Below are positions 1 through 5,325 of a stretch of DNA of 5,327 nucleotides, in pieces. The stretch covers positions 1 to 5,327 of the forward strand of contig JAPCJU010000100.1 in assembly GCA_027886795.1 (NCBI GenBank), given 5' to 3'. Numbering within the stretch: position 1 is the stretch's first letter; each line of letters starts with the position of its first letter. Both the position numbers and the translations under genes were made by a program. The notes below the pieces were generated by a model, which was not told the DNA's origin, did not search any database, and was given only the letters and a program-made list of their open reading frames with translations. This stretch comes from Nitrososphaerota archaeon (GTDB taxonomy: Archaea > Thermoproteota > Nitrososphaeria > Nitrososphaerales > CADDZS01).

Positions 1-1
1 G

Positions 2-286
2 CTAGCTTTTGCCTCGATCGATTTGGTGAAGCGTCGCTTTTTCGTCTTGACAAATTTCGAGATAAAGAGAAATTCGATCGAGGATCTTCCAAGGGAAGAC
101 GCGGCCCACTTCTTCAGCTCCTTGTGCGACTCGATTCAGTGCACGATTCACCTCAAGATAGAGTACGGATCTAACGATCATCACAAAATCGAAGCCCTGT
201 TCAAATCTCTTGCCATCGCTTTCAGGTATGCGGCCCAGAGAGATCCCAGAAGGGCGACAGTTGCGAGCTCAAAGGGTTCGATGTAA
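2..286 (+). CDS. hisB: Imidazoleglycerol-phosphate dehydratase, C-terminal half (cut by window start)
   Basis: HisB removes water from imidazole glycerol phosphate to give imidazole acetol phosphate in cytosolic histidine synthesis. The reading frame is open to the left edge, so the start codon lies outside the window. The 94 visible residues are about half of the usual length of roughly 190-200. The clearest signature is NDHHKIEALFK, the last metal-binding motif of the family, whose two histidines and glutamate help bind the paired manganese ions. The segment AHFFSSLCDS and the ending VASSKGSM also match the family; many HisB proteins end in a similar STKG-type tail. The usual DLSGRPYLV stretch reads DLVKRRFFV here, a small divergence. 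The stop is one base before hisH, so the two are translated from one operon message. The family call is firm; only activity cannot be judged from half a protein. Confidence 0.95.
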   Translation, partial: LAFASIDLVKRRFFVLTNFEIKRNSIEDLPREDAAHFFSSLCDSIQCTIHLKIEYGSNDHHKIEALFKSLAIAFRYAAQRDPRRATVASSKGSM

Positions 287-287
287 G

Positions 288-947
288 ATGTGTGCCCTAA
301 TTCAGATCCTGGACTATGGGTCGGGTAACTTGTTCAGCATCAAAGACTCTCTCAACCGGGTGTCTCCGCAACTCAAAGTGAAGATTTCTACGGATTACGA
401 AGAGGGTAGGATGGACGGGCTCGTACTCCCGGGCGTAGGAAGTTTCTCATCCGCTCAGAGACTTTTGGTCAAGAACAGGCCCGCCATTCTTCGTGACGTT
501 TCTACAAAGAAAATGCCTATTCTCGGCATATGTCTTGGCATGCAGCTGATGTTCGAAAAGAGCGAAGAAGGAAAGGGGATCGGTCTGAAACTATTCAAAG
601 GCAACGTGGTTCGCTTTGAATCAAAGCAAAATTTGAAAGTTCCCCACATGGGGTGGAACAGAGTCCTTCTGAAGAAAGACGCTATGGACAATTCGAATTT
701 TTGCTATGATCTTCCCGCAAGTGATTGGGCTTATTTTGCTCACTCATTTTTTCCTGAGGCAACTGATGGCAATTTCATCAATGCAACCACCAGATACGGA
801 AATCAGACATTTCCATCAATCATCCAAAATGACAATATCGTCGGGACTCAATTTCATCCTGAAAAATCTGGTGATTTCGGATTCAAGATAATATCCAATT
901 TTGCACGCGCAGTCATCTCTCAGGCGGAGAAAGATCCCGCTTGCTGA
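288..947 (+). CDS. hisH: Imidazole glycerol phosphate synthase, glutaminase subunit
   Basis: HisH is a class I glutamine amidotransferase that hydrolyses glutamine and passes ammonia to HisF within the IGP synthase complex. The product has 219 residues, slightly above the usual 200-210. The nucleophile is Cys82 in GICLGMQ, and the other two triad members are His190 and Glu192 in QFHPEKSGDFG. The oxyanion-strand motif LPGVGSF (residues 47-53), the PHMGWN motif (119-124) and the YFAHSFFPE segment are all typical. The frame stays open upstream into hisB, but ATG 288 is preferred: it gives a protein starting MCALIQILDYGSGN, which fits the normal HisH N terminus, and it sits one base after the hisB stop. 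The ribosome binding site is weak (AAAGGG at 271-276, 11 bases away), so translational coupling to hisB is likely. The 3' end overlaps hisA by 7 bases. Confidence 0.97.
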   Translation: MCALIQILDYGSGNLFSIKDSLNRVSPQLKVKISTDYEEGRMDGLVLPGVGSFSSAQRLLVKNRPAILRDVSTKKMPILGICLGMQLMFEKSEEGKGIGLKLFKGNVVRFESKQNLKVPHMGWNRVLLKKDAMDNSNFCYDLPASDWAYFAHSFFPEATDGNFINATTRYGNQTFPSIIQNDNIVGTQFHPEKSGDFGFKIISNFARAVISQAEKDPAC

Positions 948-1672
948 TAGTCCCGGCAATTGACCTTTACGACAAACGGGTTGTAAGAGTCGAGCAGGGC
1001 GACTTGAACCGGGCCACAGTGTATTCTGATTCGCCCTCAAACGTTGCAAAAGAGTTTATCGAGCACGGTGCCTCGAAGATTCATCTTGTCGACCTGAATG
1101 CGGCAGTAAAATCTGATCTGAAGACGAATGAAAAAATAGTGGATCAATTGTTGAATCGTTTGGGTTCTTCGGTCGATTTTCAAGTAGCAGGAGGAATCCG
1201 GGACACTGCGATTGCGAAATCGCTTTATGAACGTGGGGCAAAGAGCATCGTCATAGGATCTATTGCATACTCCGATTCCCTGACGGCACTTGGAATTCTC
1301 AATTCTTTGGGGCGCGACCGAGTTGTTCTCGCTTTAGATTACGACGGGGCAGGTTTAGTCAAAACATCAGGATGGAAGAAGACTGAGAAAGAAAATGTTG
1401 AATCGGCAATCAGCAGATTTTCAGCACTGGGCTTCGCAAAATTCCTTTTGACATCAATCAGTCGCGACGGCTTGATGCGAGGTCCCGATTTGGAAAAATT
1501 GCAGACATTGAGAAAAGATGTTCCAAAAGATTTGCAGATAACAGCAAGTGGTGGAGTTTCTACTGAAGTTGATCTTGAGAACCTGCGAGACATTGGGATA
1601 GACGAAGTCATCGTCGGCAAGGCTTTCTACGAAAACTCGATTCCTCGTTCGATCCTGAACGGAATTCTGTAG
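941..1672 (+). CDS. hisA: Phosphoribosylformimino-5-aminoimidazole carboxamide ribotide isomerase
   Basis: HisA is a (beta-alpha)8-barrel enzyme that converts ProFAR to PRFAR by an Amadori rearrangement, supplying the substrate of HisH/HisF. The product has 243 residues, the normal length. Catalytic acid/base aspartates appear to be Asp8 in PAIDLYD and Asp133 in LALDYDG. The two phosphate-binding halves are visible as VAGGIRD (82-88) with VIGSIA (104-109), and SGGVST (203-208) with VIVGKAFYE (223-231). SISRDGLMRGPD (172-183) is the characteristic loop. The second strand reads VDLNAA where most relatives have VDLDGA. The start is TTG 941 inside the last codons of hisH; a GGAG at 926-929 lies 11 bases upstream. 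The overlap implies coupled translation. The wording of the RDG loop region recalls thaumarchaeal HisA, but this comes from memory. Confusion with the related HisF is excluded because hisF follows. Confidence 0.96.
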   Translation: MLIVPAIDLYDKRVVRVEQGDLNRATVYSDSPSNVAKEFIEHGASKIHLVDLNAAVKSDLKTNEKIVDQLLNRLGSSVDFQVAGGIRDTAIAKSLYERGAKSIVIGSIAYSDSLTALGILNSLGRDRVVLALDYDGAGLVKTSGWKKTEKENVESAISRFSALGFAKFLLTSISRDGLMRGPDLEKLQTLRKDVPKDLQITASGGVSTEVDLENLRDIGIDEVIVGKAFYENSIPRSILNGIL

Positions 1673-1677
1673 GTGAG
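1671..1677 (+). promoter_or_regulatory. Shine-Dalgarno site of hisF
   Basis: AGGTGAG overlaps the hisA stop codon (TAG 1670-1672). It matches the UCACCU end of 16S rRNA and lies only 4-5 bases before TTG 1681. A CTG at 1687 would lie about 10 bases away and would give the common start LAKRIIPCLDV. TTG is preferred because CTG starts are rare and the channel gene further on uses the same AGGTG plus 5 bases plus TTG arrangement. Confidence 0.7.
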
Positions 1678-1680
1678 AAA

Positions 1681-2451
1681 TTGCCGCTGGCAAAGAGAAT
1701 CATCCCGTGTCTTGATGTCAAGAACGGAGAAGTTGTGAAGGGTACCCATTTTGTTTCTCTGAGGTCTGCAGGCGATCCCGTCGAGCTCGCGAAGAAGTAC
1801 AGAAAGGATGGCGCGGATGAGTTGATGTTCCTCGACATTTCGGCTTCGACCGAAAAAAGGAAGACAAAGGTGAACCTAGCGAGAAGTGTGGCAAAAGAGT
1901 TGGACATCCCGTTCACAATAGGAGGGGGTATCTCCTCCGTAAGCGATGCCCGTAACGTTCTAACGAATGGAGCGGATAAGGTCAGTGTCAATACAAGCGC
2001 CGTGGCAAATCCATCGCTCGTAAGTGATCTTGCCGATATCTTCGGAGCTCAGTGCGTCGTAGTGGCGATCGACGCGAAGAGAAATTCGAACTCGGGGTCT
2101 GGCTTTTCAGTCTGCACGTACGGCGGCTCTTTTGATACGGGGCTTGATGCCGTTCAGTGGGCAAAGGCAGCTGAAAAAAGGGGAGCGGGAGAAATCTTGC
2201 TCACTTCAATTGACAGAGACGGAACTAAACTCGGGTACGACTCAGAACTCACGAGAAGAATTGCGTCCCAAGTCTCCATCCCGGTTATCGCCAGCGGAGG
2301 TTGTGGAGAGATCAAGCATTTTTATGAAATTTTGAGGGGGACAAACTGCGCCGATGCGGCGCTTGCGGCATCGGTTTTTCACTATGGGGAATTGAAGATC
2401 AGCCAAGTAAAGAGATATCTTTTGAAAAAAGGAATCGAGGTTCGAGTGTAA
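1681..2451 (+). CDS. hisF: Imidazole glycerol phosphate synthase, cyclase subunit
   Basis: HisF uses ammonia delivered by HisH to convert PRFAR into imidazole glycerol phosphate and AICAR, linking histidine to purine synthesis. The product has 256 residues, the usual length for this (beta-alpha)8 barrel. The two catalytic aspartates are Asp12 in IIPCLDVKNG and Asp131 in VVAIDAKRN, equivalent to Asp11 and Asp130 of the well-studied Thermotoga enzyme. Phosphate-binding loops are seen in FTIGGGI (78-84) with ADKVSVNTSA, and in IASGGCGE (203-210) with ALAASVFH. TGLDAVQWA and LLTSIDRDGT are further family marks, and the C terminus KKGIEVRV is standard. The start is TTG with a strong AGGTGA site just upstream. 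hisA ends 8 bases before it and hisI begins 5 bases after it. The 3' part contains a terminator-like hairpin, described separately. Confidence 0.98.
   Translation: MPLAKRIIPCLDVKNGEVVKGTHFVSLRSAGDPVELAKKYRKDGADELMFLDISASTEKRKTKVNLARSVAKELDIPFTIGGGISSVSDARNVLTNGADKVSVNTSAVANPSLVSDLADIFGAQCVVVAIDAKRNSNSGSGFSVCTYGGSFDTGLDAVQWAKAAEKRGAGEILLTSIDRDGTKLGYDSELTRRIASQVSIPVIASGGCGEIKHFYEILRGTNCADAALAASVFHYGELKISQVKRYLLKKGIEVRV
2351..2379 (+). other. Terminator-like hairpin inside hisF
   Basis: Arms CCGATGC (2351-2357) and GCATCGG (2368-2374) are perfectly complementary around a 10-base loop and are followed directly by five T residues (2375-2379). In a bacterium this would resemble a short intrinsic terminator. 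It lies in the codons for ADAALAASVF, a conserved HisF segment, so it may simply arise from alanine codon choice. I do not call it a working terminator. Confidence 0.3.
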
Positions 2452-2456
2452 AAAAA

Positions 2457-2816
2457 ATGGAAACTGAAATCGATCCAAAGAGGATAGACGAATTTGTAAA
2501 CGGAATAGACTTCGCAAAGGGCGATGGTCTAGTTCCCGTCGTTGTGCAGGATCAAAGAACGAAAGACGTCTTGATGGTTGCTTATGCGAACAAGGAGGCG
2601 CTGTCACTTTCCTTCTCGACCGGGTTAGCGCACTACTGGAGTAGATCTCGATCTTCTTTGTGGAAAAAGGGGGAGACCTCGGGGCACGTTCAGAAAATAA
2701 AACTGATAGATACCGATTGCGACAATGATACTTTACTTTATGTTGTTGAACAAATTGGTGTCGCATGTCACAGGGGGACGTGGTCCTGTTTTGACACGGT
2801 AAAGAAAGAAGGGTGA
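2457..2816 (+). CDS. hisI: Phosphoribosyl-AMP cyclohydrolase (free-standing)
   Basis: HisI opens the adenine ring of phosphoribosyl-AMP to give ProFAR, the substrate of HisA. The product has 119 residues and is not fused to HisE, the pyrophosphohydrolase that precedes it in the pathway; a HisIE fusion would be about 200 residues. The metal sites are complete: Asp87, Asp89 and Asp91 in DCDND for magnesium, and Cys88, Cys104 and Cys111 for zinc, the last two in VACHRGTWSC. The substrate-binding stretch HYWSRSRSSLWKKGETSGH (residues 59-77) is the family hallmark. ATG 2457 follows the hisF stop by 5 bases. The only purine-rich site, GAGG at 2437-2440, is 16 bases away, so translation probably depends on coupling to hisF. 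This is the last gene of the his cluster in view; hisE is absent here. Confidence 0.97.
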   Translation: METEIDPKRIDEFVNGIDFAKGDGLVPVVVQDQRTKDVLMVAYANKEALSLSFSTGLAHYWSRSRSSLWKKGETSGHVQKIKLIDTDCDNDTLLYVVEQIGVACHRGTWSCFDTVKKEG

Positions 2817-2883
2817 TCCAATGCTGAGTTTGAGTTCTAGCTATTCGCCCTAAAGACAAACGCCATTCCTTCTGATCTAAACT

Positions 2884-2893
2884 AAGATATAAT
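2884..2893 (+). promoter_or_regulatory. Candidate promoter (TATA box) for the channel-like gene
   Basis: The spacer after hisI contains AAGATATAAT. As an archaeal TATA box it would place the transcript start near 2912-2916, leaving a leader of about 20 bases that includes the ribosome binding site at 2925-2929. The upstream ACTAAG resembles a BRE (TFB recognition element). As a bacterial promoter it would be a perfect TATAAT -10 box (2888-2893), but I see no convincing -35 box at 2865-2870. A short T run (2905-2909) follows. Confidence 0.5.
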
Positions 2894-2924
2894 CCTCGTT
2901 TGGATTTTTATTGCAATATCAAAA

Positions 2925-2929
2925 AGGTG
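2925..2929 (+). promoter_or_regulatory. Shine-Dalgarno site deciding the start of the channel-like gene
   Basis: AGGTG lies 5 bases before TTG 2935, the same spacing as the AGGTG in front of hisF. The frame also has an earlier TTG at 2911, but that codon lies upstream of this site and close to or before the predicted transcript start, so 2935 is preferred. Confidence 0.6.
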
Positions 2930-2934
2930 TTTCC

Positions 2935-3297
2935 TTGAAAAAATCAATCTTCAATCATCCTTTGTCTCCGATAGGACGCAGGGGGCTGTATGCGATAGCC
3001 GCGGTGGTGATCGTTGTAGGTGTTGGAACGATCGGTACGGAGCTCCTGACAGGGTGGTCGTGGATCGATTCGTTTTACTTCTTTACGATGGTCGCAACCG
3101 CCGAGGGTCCGCCGAACTCGCCTCCGACCTTCTGGTCCAAGATCTTCACCGCGGTAATGGCATATGTTTCGATAGGTACTTTGATAACGGCCGTCGGAGT
3201 GTTGTTTGGGCCGTTCCTGGGTTATGCATGGCACAAAGGAATACGTTTCGCAGAAATGGAAATAGAAAAAGGTGATGTGAAGAAGGAACCGGAGTAA
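2935..3297 (+). CDS. Two-helix ion-channel-like membrane protein with atypical filter
   Basis: From TTG 2935 the product has 120 residues. A short basic N terminus is followed by a first membrane helix at about 17-39, a re-entrant pore-like segment at about 44-65, a second helix at about 70-95, and a charged tail containing several glutamates and lysines. The order WSWIDSFYFF, then a filter region, then SKIFTAVMAYVSIG matches the Ion_trans_2 layout, in which SFYFS, TVGYGD and GKIFT follow one another. The filter position here reads TAEGPP (55-60) with further prolines, so potassium selectivity cannot be assumed. There is no RCK or other cytosolic regulatory domain. It has its own predicted promoter and is probably not part of the his operon. 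I infer a membrane channel or channel-derived protein; ion and role are unknown. A start at TTG 2911 would add eight residues. Confidence 0.75.
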   Translation: MKKSIFNHPLSPIGRRGLYAIAAVVIVVGVGTIGTELLTGWSWIDSFYFFTMVATAEGPPNSPPTFWSKIFTAVMAYVSIGTLITAVGVLFGPFLGYAWHKGIRFAEMEIEKGDVKKEPE

Positions 3298-3557
3298 GCT
3301 AAGGTCAGTCGGCGCCGTAACAAATCTCCAAGGGTCTTAATAATCCATGAGGCATTACCTGCTTAATCCAAATAACCAGCGAATAATCTGTGGCTCTGGT
3401 TTAGGCGTTTCTTCCCGCTCCATTAATATCCTCGCATTAACAAATCGATTAATTCAAAATAATCTCGATCTTTCAACGTTAAGGGATTCCCCGCCTATAA
3501 CTCGTAAATATTGGAAAGGATCTTCGTTAATTCATCATAAACGGAAGCGATGATAGA
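3298..3557. other. AT-rich intergenic region with repeated TTAA words
   Basis: No believable gene lies here. TTAA occurs seven times, at 3337, 3363, 3423, 3437, 3449, 3479 and 3527, far more than expected by chance. Three ATTAA copies (3422, 3436, 3448) are spaced 14 and 12 bases apart, and AATAATC occurs three times. An 8-base palindrome CGGCGCCG lies at 3310-3317. The region must hold the control signals of the downstream transporter gene; operator sites are possible but unproven. Confidence 0.4.
3495..3512 (+). promoter_or_regulatory. Weak promoter candidates for the transporter gene
   Basis: CTATAA at 3495-3500 and TAAATATT at 3505-3512 are TATA-like and would place transcript starts near 3523 and 3535, ahead of TTG 3558. 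Neither has a clear BRE element upstream, and I cannot choose between them. Confidence 0.25.
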
Positions 3558-4280
3558 TTGAGTGCTCTGACAGAGCAGTGCTCGGTGTGCGAATGCGAGC
3601 CGAACTCTTGCGAACCCTGTCGAGTTGAGGAGTGTTCTAAGAAAAATTGCTACGCCTGCTGCTGTGCAGAATCTCACATGGAGTGGAGGAGTAAGCGAAT
3701 CCATCGGGGCCTCATGATAGAATACGCGAGCATTTCCTGGATGGTTGTTGAGGTCGCAGGAGCTCTAGCCGCCGGAATCCTCGCGTCAAGTTTTGCTCTA
3801 ATCGCGTTCGGATCAGACTCTATTATTGAACTGGTTTCAGCCATCGTTGTCTTGGGTCATCTCAGGAAGGACAGCCTGGGCTCGGCTGCCCAAGGCGAAA
3901 GGACTGCTCTGTTTACGAGCCTGCTTCTGGTTTCAATTGTACCGGTGATTGGGATAAGTTCGACTTACTCGTTTCTTGTGCTAAAGATCCGTCCAGAAAC
4001 CTCGATCCTTGGTCTAGCTGTCGCAATCGCAGCCGTCGTTATAATGCCGATCCTTTGGAGAGAGAAAAGGAAGATCGGCCTGGAGACTAACTGCCTCCCA
4101 CTTTCGATCGACGCGATGGAATCTGCCACGTGCTTTTTCATGTCCGTTGCGCTTTTAGGCGGCCTGGCTGCAGAATTCGTTTTCCATCTTGGATGGTTTG
4201 ATTACATAGCGACTTTGGTGATTCTAGGTTTTGTAGCCTTTGAAGCTAAGGAATCATTCGAGGAAGCGAGACTACATTGA
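3558..4280 (+). CDS. CDF-like cation transporter with cysteine-rich N-terminal tail
   Basis: The 240-residue product has a hydrophilic tail (1-50) and about six membrane helices (roughly 52-73, 78-101, 115-136, 148-166, 188-209, 214-232), the layout of cation diffusion facilitators, which export divalent metals. The canonical HxxxD metal sites of helices 2 and 5 read DSIIE (87-91) and ESATC (188-192). I recall bacterial CDF-like proteins with similar FGxDSxIE and DAxExxxC wording, so this looks like a subfamily rather than decay, but the metal is unknown. No C-terminal cytosolic CDF domain is present. The tail holds ten cysteines: 8, 11, 13, 18, 21, 26, 31, 34, 35 and 36. TTG 3558 is the first usual start after the in-frame stop at 3528-3530, with GGAAG 10 bases upstream. 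ATG 3678 would remove the whole cysteine tail. The tail may bind soft metals; this is inference. The 3' end overlaps the opposing gene by 9 bases. Confidence 0.8.
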   Translation: MSALTEQCSVCECEPNSCEPCRVEECSKKNCYACCCAESHMEWRSKRIHRGLMIEYASISWMVVEVAGALAAGILASSFALIAFGSDSIIELVSAIVVLGHLRKDSLGSAAQGERTALFTSLLLVSIVPVIGISSTYSFLVLKIRPETSILGLAVAIAAVVIMPILWREKRKIGLETNCLPLSIDAMESATCFFMSVALLGGLAAEFVFHLGWFDYIATLVILGFVAFEAKESFEEARLH

Positions 4281-5042
4281 GACTTTTCTGAAGCTCTTTT
4301 CCTGCAGCTTCCAGACCTCTATCTTCGCGCGATTTGCGGCCGCCAGCACATTTTCATTTATCCGGAAGCAGGCGATGGAACTCCGAACAGATCCAACTGG
4401 GAGACCCTGATCTTTCTCAAACCCGGCAGACAACCTGAGTATCTGTCCGATGGCAGAATCGGTCGCCTCCCTCTCAACTTCCACGATCAGGAACGAGCCA
4501 TTTGCATCCGTGAAGACGAGATCCGTTTTGCCAGTCGAGATAAAATCCTCAGCCGAACGAAAGACGAGTCCGCTCTCCAGTCTCACCGGATCCTCGCGTA
4601 ACAGCGTCGCGATGGTTTCTTCCATTTCCCCAGGTAGCTCAACGAGATTTGGTAGCGTCTTCCTCAGAAAAGAAATGCCGTCGAGAACCCGGTAATATCT
4701 CTCACCGACCTTGCATGGAAATACATAGATGGGCTTCGAATCTCCCGAGCCGTTCGATTCCGTCACGAGAATCACGGGGGTGTTTTGCAGGTTCAATTTT
4801 TTTGAACCAGAAATGGGTAGGGTTTTCCCGCCTGAAGCCACGACCGACCCTCGCGACTGGGGCTTTATTCTTCGAATATCATCGACCGCCCTCTCCATCT
4901 GCTCCCTGGAAAGATTCAGACTATCTCTCAAGACGATCTTAACGTGGCGAGATTCAAGTCCAGACACCTCACTCAGGACGGTGTCAAGCTGGTGCTCAGG
5001 GTATTCGATTGACTTGTCATAATACGCGGCTATTTCTATCAA
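4272..5042 (-). CDS. PD-(D/E)XK nuclease-like protein, NucS/DUF91-type C-terminal domain
   Basis: The product has 256 soluble residues. Residues about 1-135 match nothing I recognise and include a charged helical stretch (40-62). From about 140 the sequence follows the NucS/DUF91 endonuclease fold: a helix with LLREDPVRLESGL carrying Glu157, then GKTDLVF with Asp174, then FLIVEVER with Glu188, then AIGQILRL with Gln200. NucS cuts mismatched or branched DNA, and its core is D...ExK. Here the lysine position is Glu190, followed by Arg191, so cleavage activity is uncertain. The start is TTG 5042: the codon before it is a stop, so nothing further upstream is possible, and no good Shine-Dalgarno site precedes it. 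It points toward the transporter gene and overlaps its end by 9 bases, so the two are transcribed separately. Involvement in DNA repair or defence is only a possibility. Confidence 0.75.
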   Translation of the reverse strand: MIEIAAYYDKSIEYPEHQLDTVLSEVSGLESRHVKIVLRDSLNLSREQMERAVDDIRRIKPQSRGSVVASGGKTLPISGSKKLNLQNTPVILVTESNGSGDSKPIYVFPCKVGERYYRVLDGISFLRKTLPNLVELPGEMEETIATLLREDPVRLESGLVFRSAEDFISTGKTDLVFTDANGSFLIVEVEREATDSAIGQILRLSAGFEKDQGLPVGSVRSSIACFRINENVLAAANRAKIEVWKLQEKSFRKVSM

Positions 5043-5076
5043 TTATGGGGATAGTTGGAAATCCTTCCTCGGAGCG

Positions 5077-5084
5077 CTTTATGT
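5077..5084 (-). promoter_or_regulatory. Weak TATA-like box for the nuclease-like gene
   Basis: Read on the minus strand, ACATAAAG lies about 35 bases before TTG 5042. An archaeal TATA box here would start the transcript near 5054, giving a very short leader, which would fit the lack of a ribosome binding site next to the start. The match to a TATA consensus is modest. Confidence 0.25.
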
Positions 5085-5218
5085 GTGTGGGATGAATGGT
5101 TGGCGGTTAGCTTCCAGAAAGATGCGAGGAGAATGCCCTTGATTTGCGAAACATGTAGTATCCAGAATCTCTATTAGAAATTCGGCCTCCTTAACTATCA
5201 AGAGCTGCTTGCAAAGTC

Positions 5219-5240
5219 TCAGAAATTAGCGGGTTTCTGA
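5219..5240. repeat. Small inverted repeat (hairpin)
   Basis: TCAGAAA (5219-5225) and TTTCTGA (5234-5240) form a perfect 7-base-pair stem around an 8-base loop, followed by AAAATTTT. It is AT-rich and the T run is short, so terminator function is doubtful; a protein-binding site is equally possible. Confidence 0.35.
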
Positions 5241-5310
5241 AAATTTTCGATTGAGGCGACAACAAACCCAGAATGTCAGATTCTTATTTTGCAGCAGCAA
5301 GGCAGCGGAG

Positions 5311-5325
5311 ATCTCGCCTCGAGAT
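5311..5325. repeat. Short inverted repeat at the window edge
   Basis: ATCTCG (5311-5316) and CGAGAT (5320-5325) are perfect complements separated by CCT. It could belong to the 3' end of a gene or terminator beyond the window; nothing more can be said from what is visible. Confidence 0.25.

Noticed and set aside
210..287. Upstream extension of hisH to an ATG at 210
   Set aside because: The extra 26 residues overlap hisB in another frame and precede the normal HisH N terminus; ATG 288 fits the family.
2242..2859. A 205-codon minus-strand open frame opposite hisF and hisI
   Set aside because: It lies antisense to two certain genes, is very rich in arginine and serine, and has no domain; it is a shadow frame.
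2911..2934. Earlier TTG start for the channel-like gene
   Set aside because: It lies before the AGGTG ribosome site and near the expected transcript start; TTG 2935 has ideal spacing.
3347..3553. A 68-codon + strand frame starting MRHYLLNP in the spacer before the transporter
   Set aside because: No ribosome binding site, AT-rich spacer composition, no recognisable domain, and it covers the likely promoter of the next gene.
3547..3570. GATGATA and CTGA words considered as C and D boxes of an archaeal guide RNA
   Set aside because: The C box match is imperfect, the spacing is too short, and the words overlap the transporter start.
3495..3704. A 69-codon minus-strand frame across the start of the transporter gene
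   Set aside because: It is antisense to the cysteine-rich tail and promoter region and shows no protein-like motif.
5231..5269. GGGTTT and AAACCC arms with a TTCGATT stretch between them, considered as a tRNA fragment
   Set aside because: No acceptor, D or anticodon arms can be assembled and the T-loop sequence does not fit.
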